Shown piece by piece: positions 60,987 through 64,000 of a DNA stretch of 64,000 bases. Source of the stretch: Fibrobacterota bacterium (GTDB taxonomy: Bacteria; Fibrobacterota; Chitinivibrionia; Chitinivibrionales; Chitinispirillaceae). Every line of letters starts with the position of its first letter. The first letter of the stretch is position 1. The stretch lies in the NCBI GenBank assembly GCA_023459055.1, contig JAEWVR010000026.1, positions 62,001 to 126,000 on the forward strand. Reading direction: 5' to 3'. A program made the translations under genes and the position numbers. The notes beneath the pieces are model-generated. The model saw only the letters and a program-made list of their open reading frames with translations, had not been told where the DNA came from and searched no databases.

Positions 60987-61862
60987 ATGAACAGCCTTAT
61001 AAAATTTACTACGGAGAGCGGATCATCACTCTGGATCAAAAATCTGATCCATGGAATGTCCGGACTTACCATTCGCGCAAAACACGCTGTTTTTTGTGAC
61101 TCAAGTCCATTTCAGAAAATTGAGGTTTTTGATACCTATAGTTTCGGGATGGTGATGTGCCTTGGGGGAACTGTTGTTCTAACAGAGTACGATAGTGACA
61201 TATACCACGAAATGATGACTCATCCGGTGATGTTAATGATGAAAAAACCACAGCGGATTTGTATTATTGGGGGTGGTGATGGCGGGTGTTTGCGGGAGGT
61301 ACTTAAACACGATACGGTTTCATCTGTGGTGATTGTGGAAATTGACAAAATGGTTACCGATACCGTGAAACGTTTTTTCTCCGATTTGTCAAAAGGGTTT
61401 GATGATCCGAGAGCGCAGGTTGTATATGATGATGGATATAACTATCTGAAGTCAAATATGGACAAATTTGATGTTATTATCGTTGATTCATACGATCCGG
61501 GCGGGCCTGTCGGTTCGCTTGAAACAGCGGATTTTTATTCAATTGTTGCACAACGACTTGCCGATGATGGCATTGTGGTATTTCAGACGTATTCTCCTAC
61601 TGTCAATGGTGAGTTTTTACGTAATACCTACCGGAGCGCTTCAGCGTTATTTCAGAAAACAAAACCATATATCTGTTCGATGCACTCATTTCCTGAGGGA
61701 ATCTGTAGTTTTCTTGCATGTGCTAAAAATGGCAACGTGTTTGAAAATTTTGAGAAATCGCGTTATGAATCGATTGCCGAGTGTTGTAATTACTATAACG
61801 ACGATGTACATACGGGGGCGTTTTTGCTTCCACAGCATATTAAAAGACTGTTACGTAGTTAA
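60987..61862 (+). CDS. Spermidine synthase paralogue (copy 2)
   Basis: 291 aa from the ATG preceded by GTGAGGTGAG; the frame is open 19 codons upstream. Family motifs: SDIYHEMMTHP, IIGGGDGGCLREVLK, VVIVEIDKMV, and DSYDPGGPVGSLETADFY. It is as divergent from copy 1 as from typical SpeE, so it may use a different amine acceptor (spermidine or an aminopropyl-cadaverine-like substrate). It is the fourth gene of the polyamine operon. Function is inferred from fold and context. Confidence 0.85.
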   Translation: MNSLIKFTTESGSSLWIKNLIHGMSGLTIRAKHAVFCDSSPFQKIEVFDTYSFGMVMCLGGTVVLTEYDSDIYHEMMTHPVMLMMKKPQRICIIGGGDGGCLREVLKHDTVSSVVIVEIDKMVTDTVKRFFSDLSKGFDDPRAQVVYDDGYNYLKSNMDKFDVIIVDSYDPGGPVGSLETADFYSIVAQRLADDGIVVFQTYSPTVNGEFLRNTYRSASALFQKTKPYICSMHSFPEGICSFLACAKNGNVFENFEKSRYESIAECCNYYNDDVHTGAFLLPQHIKRLLRS

Positions 61863-62098
61863 CGAATCAGCCTTGAACAGGTTGATGGCGTAATTTATGT
61901 TATAAAGGATGCGTGGTGATGCAGACATTGTTTTAATGTGTCAGCATACACAACGATCCGGACAGTTCAGTGTCGATGAATTTGCCTGTAAAATCATGGC
62001 AAAAGTAGGAAAATGAAATTTAGTTATTCAGATCTGTCAGATAAAATTGTGTTAATAACTACATACCCTGTAATTATGTGCCTTCCTGAGATATACCC

Positions 62099-62263
62099 AT
62101 GGAAATTGTTACCATAATCTGGATTGTAATATTTTTTTTATTTGTATTAACACTACTGTTTATCTGGAGTAAGCTGTATCTGCTTAATAAAAGAATTCAG
62201 TCTGTTTCTACTATAGTCAATGAATTAAACACACTGGATCAGCAGTTTATAAAAAAAATATAG
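62099..62263 (+). CDS. Probable 54-aa single-TM protein
   Basis: A short ATG frame encodes one long membrane helix (IVTIIWIVIFFLFVLTLLFIW) followed by a basic, helical tail (LLNKRIQSVSTIVNEL) and a TAG stop. The profile (TM then coiled helix) parallels the N-terminus of the disordered protein 230 nt downstream. The ribosome-binding site is weak (CTGAG), so expression is uncertain. Confidence 0.45.
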   Translation: MEIVTIIWIVIFFLFVLTLLFIWSKLYLLNKRIQSVSTIVNELNTLDQQFIKKI

Positions 62264-62493
62264 GATAAAGAATCGAATCAGGCTCGATTTTTTACTATCG
62301 AAAGGGGGTAGGCGGCAAGAGTTTGAATTGTTGATCATGCGGGTATTAGACATCTTTGAATTTGGCATCAAGTGCATGAACAGAAATGAAACGCGCTTAA
62401 CTTTTTTTGCATAAACCGGAATTGAGATCGCTGCGCGTATTAAAAGACTCAATTATTATGCACTGATAATTAAACATTTATGGAGACGTTAAC

Positions 62494-63378
62494 ATGGAAT
62501 TAGCAGTAATTATCGCGACAATCGTTGTCGTTATTCTGCAAATTATTACGATCGCAAAAGTATCATCACTTAAGAAAACAGTAAGCGATCAGGGCGAAAA
62601 AGTGGGTCAGTTAGTTTCATCTGCTGAAAAAGCACAGCAGGAGAGAAAAGACAGAGAGTTCAGAAATCAGAACAACAGAAGACCTGGAAACGAAAATCGT
62701 CCTCCACGAACAAGCCAGCCACAATCACAGCAGGCACAAACTTCTGCAGCAGGTTCAGTTGACACTGTGGAAAAGTCACTTCGTGATATCAATTTGAAAC
62801 TTAAAAACGCAGAACGTGATCAGGAGTTTGCCCGACGTAAAGTTCAGGAAAATCTTTCGAAAGATCAGAATCAAAATCAAAACCCGAATCGTCGTGATAA
62901 TCGTGATATCCGTGGCGATCGCGGTGATAGAAGAGGTGGCAACAGGGATCGTGATCATCGCCATGGTGGTGGACAAGATCGTAACCGCGACAATCGTGAC
63001 CGCAGAAATAATAACTGGCAGGAACGTAACAAATCCCGCGAACCAATAAGTTTTGATACTCCTGCGGGAAGTACGGAAGAAAAACCAAATCTTGAAAATC
63101 AGAATGTAATGATTCAGGATCAGGCTCTGCCACAGGTTCAGGAACCAATTCAGAACACAAGTGCTCCAATCGAATCGACATCAACACCTGATATTGCACA
63201 GGATGACAATGAAGAAAATCTTCAGCATGGAAGAAAAATCCTTGTTAAAAGGCGTATGTTGAAAGAAGGGGATACCGGTGATGGTTCGGAGACTGAGTCC
63301 GGTACAAACGAAAATGTATCATCTGAGAGCTCTTCGGAAGCATCTGGTGACACAGAGATCAAATTTGGCAGACGATAA
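62494..63378 (+). CDS. Membrane-anchored, R/D/N/G-rich disordered protein
   Basis: 294 aa. An N-terminal membrane helix (LAVIIATIVVVILQIITIA) leads to a charged helical segment with likely coiled coil. A long disordered part follows, with dense Arg/Asp/Asn/Gly repeats (RRDNRDIRGDRGDRRGG) at about 130-185 and an acidic Ser/Glu/Gln-rich tail ending near IKFGRR. No enzymatic domain is visible. Such RGG/RD-rich regions often bind RNA or drive condensation. A strong terminator closes the gene. Function unknown. Confidence 0.8.
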   Translation: MELAVIIATIVVVILQIITIAKVSSLKKTVSDQGEKVGQLVSSAEKAQQERKDREFRNQNNRRPGNENRPPRTSQPQSQQAQTSAAGSVDTVEKSLRDINLKLKNAERDQEFARRKVQENLSKDQNQNQNPNRRDNRDIRGDRGDRRGGNRDRDHRHGGGQDRNRDNRDRRNNNWQERNKSREPISFDTPAGSTEEKPNLENQNVMIQDQALPQVQEPIQNTSAPIESTSTPDIAQDDNEENLQHGRKILVKRRMLKEGDTGDGSETESGTNENVSSESSSEASGDTEIKFGRR

Positions 63379-63410
63379 ACATCTTTTAGATATTTGCGTT
63401 TGAAAATAAT

Positions 63411-63442
63411 AGCCGGTCCAAACAATTGGACTGGCTTTTTTT
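63411..63442 (+). terminator. Intrinsic terminator after the disordered-protein gene
   Basis: AGCCGGTCCAA pairs with TTGGACTGGCT (one G-U) around ACAA and is followed by a T run. Good stem and T-tract support factor-independent termination. Confidence 0.9.
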
Positions 63443-63527
63443 ACATTTGAATTCCATTTTAATTATTTTATAAGTATAACACACTGAGGCAGTTTATGTC
63501 TGAAGGTACTTTTTCGAAAGCTCGTAT

Positions 63528-64000
63528 ATGAAAGATATCCAGTTGATATGTGATATTGGTGAACTTAATGAAGCTTTTACTGGCTCGGAAAGTATCGAAT
63601 CGTTTCTTGAGCGCATAGTTGAGATGGTTGCACGACACATGAATGCCGATGTCTGTAGTGTGTATCTCTACGATGATGAGGCTACGGAACTGGTTCTCAG
63701 GGCAACACACGGCTTAAGTAAATCCGCGGTAAACAATGTTCGTTTAAAAATTGGTGAAGGCCTGACAGGGCTTGCGCTGAAGGAAAAAAGGCCGGTTTCT
63801 GAGAAAGTTGGTAAAGAGAATCCAAATTTTAAATATTTCCCCGGATTAACTGAAGAATTATACGATGCATTTCTGGCAGTTCCGATTTTACGGGCTATTT
63901 CAAGAATCGGTGTACTTGTTGTACAGCGAAAGAAAGCAAATGCCTTTAATGATAATGATATTGTAACGCTTCGTGCGGTGGCATCACAGCTTGCCAATAT
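63528..64000 (+). CDS. ptsP: PtsP-like GAF-domain protein (continues past right edge)
   Basis: 157 residues are visible and the frame is still open at the edge. They form one GAF domain: ERIVEMVARHMNADVCSVYLYDD, IGEGLTGLALKEKRPV, NFKYFPGLTEELYDAFLAVPI and IGVLVVQRKKANAFNDND. This sequence is characteristic of the N-terminus of PtsP (EI-Ntr), the phosphotransferase that starts the nitrogen-PTS. The PEP-utiliser domains would lie beyond the edge, so a stand-alone GAF protein or a GAF kinase is still possible. The ribosome-binding site is weak. Confidence 0.75.
   Translation, partial: MKDIQLICDIGELNEAFTGSESIESFLERIVEMVARHMNADVCSVYLYDDEATELVLRATHGLSKSAVNNVRLKIGEGLTGLALKEKRPVSEKVGKENPNFKYFPGLTEELYDAFLAVPILRAISRIGVLVVQRKKANAFNDNDIVTLRAVASQLAN

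Noticed and set aside
61936..62016. 26-codon frame after the second speE
   Set aside because: Too short, no ribosome-binding site and no recognisable pattern; left out of the features.
1..64000. tRNA, rRNA, CRISPR arrays, integrase or transposase genes
   Set aside because: Intergenic regions were read for tRNA T-loop motifs, regularly spaced repeats and transposase motifs; none was convincing.

Overview
The window reads as a chromosomal segment of a Gram-negative, anaerobic, AT-leaning bacterium. Type IV prepilins, a TonB-dependent receptor, a Pal-type OmpA lipoprotein and beta-barrel-like proteins indicate an outer membrane. A putative sensory [FeFe] hydrogenase with a complete HydE/HydF/HydG maturation operon indicates anaerobic H2 metabolism. 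The many multi-domain kinases and SpoIIE phosphatases, the GH16 glucanase with a C-terminal sorting-like domain, the lamin-tail/CHU_C-like surface protein and the GerW-like protein would fit a free-living Fibrobacterota member (Chitinispirillia-like). That placement is an inference from gene content. No rRNA, tRNA, CRISPR array or intact insertion sequence was seen.

Layout. 1-4.4 kb: the end of an unknown gene, a receiver-like protein with Glu at the phospho-acceptor position, then four prepilin-type genes ending in a tandem PilX-like pair. 4.9-12.2 kb: a six-gene same-strand phosphorelay (REC-kinase, two exported binding-protein-like sensors, HAMP kinase, REC-kinase-REC-REC hybrid, HPt). 12.4-16.7 kb: TonB receptor, Cof-type phosphatase, unknown protein. 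16.7-20.7 kb, minus strand: sensory [FeFe] hydrogenase, SpoIIE phosphatase and a ClpS-like/TM/TPR protein. Divergent from it, 21.2-27.1 kb: TM1266-type regulator, aspA, hydF, a nested palindromic repeat, hydG, an unrecognised 81-aa protein, and hydE, all behind a structured leader that looks like an attenuator. 27-34 kb: housekeeping and small accessory genes (CoA-binding, MIF tautomerase, YdcF, pyrE, a PhnP-like hydrolase, GH16, Nif11, DUF2007). 34.5-40.9 kb: a LacI-type sensor fused to an RsbU phosphatase, galE, rpsA, a YycJ-like hydrolase. 41-45.6 kb: cytosolic beta-helix plus GerW pair, and a lamin-tail surface protein plus barrel pair. 45.6-51.5 kb: a PhdYefM/PIN module, hisD, Nif3, a YkgJ-type protein, prfB with its programmed +1 frameshift, an RlmI-like methyltransferase. 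51.7-57.8 kb: hybrid kinase, peroxiredoxin, Pal with a 24-proline linker, a PAS kinase and a receiver/anti-sigma-type ATPase. 58-61.9 kb: polyamine operon speD-speE-odc-speE2. 62-64 kb: two membrane-anchored small or disordered proteins and the start of a PtsP-like GAF protein.

Working together. The hydrogenase region is the most coherent system: a putative H2 sensor whose proton-transfer Cys is Ala, translationally coupled to a phosphatase, opposite the genes that build its H-cluster. The second theme is signalling. Exported solute-binding proteins appear to feed a phosphorelay ending in a free HPt protein, and several phosphatase or anti-sigma-type modules suggest partner-switching control whose STAS antagonist lies outside the window. 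Start sites were chosen from ribosome-binding sites read by eye; homology calls rest on motif recognition, with no database search.
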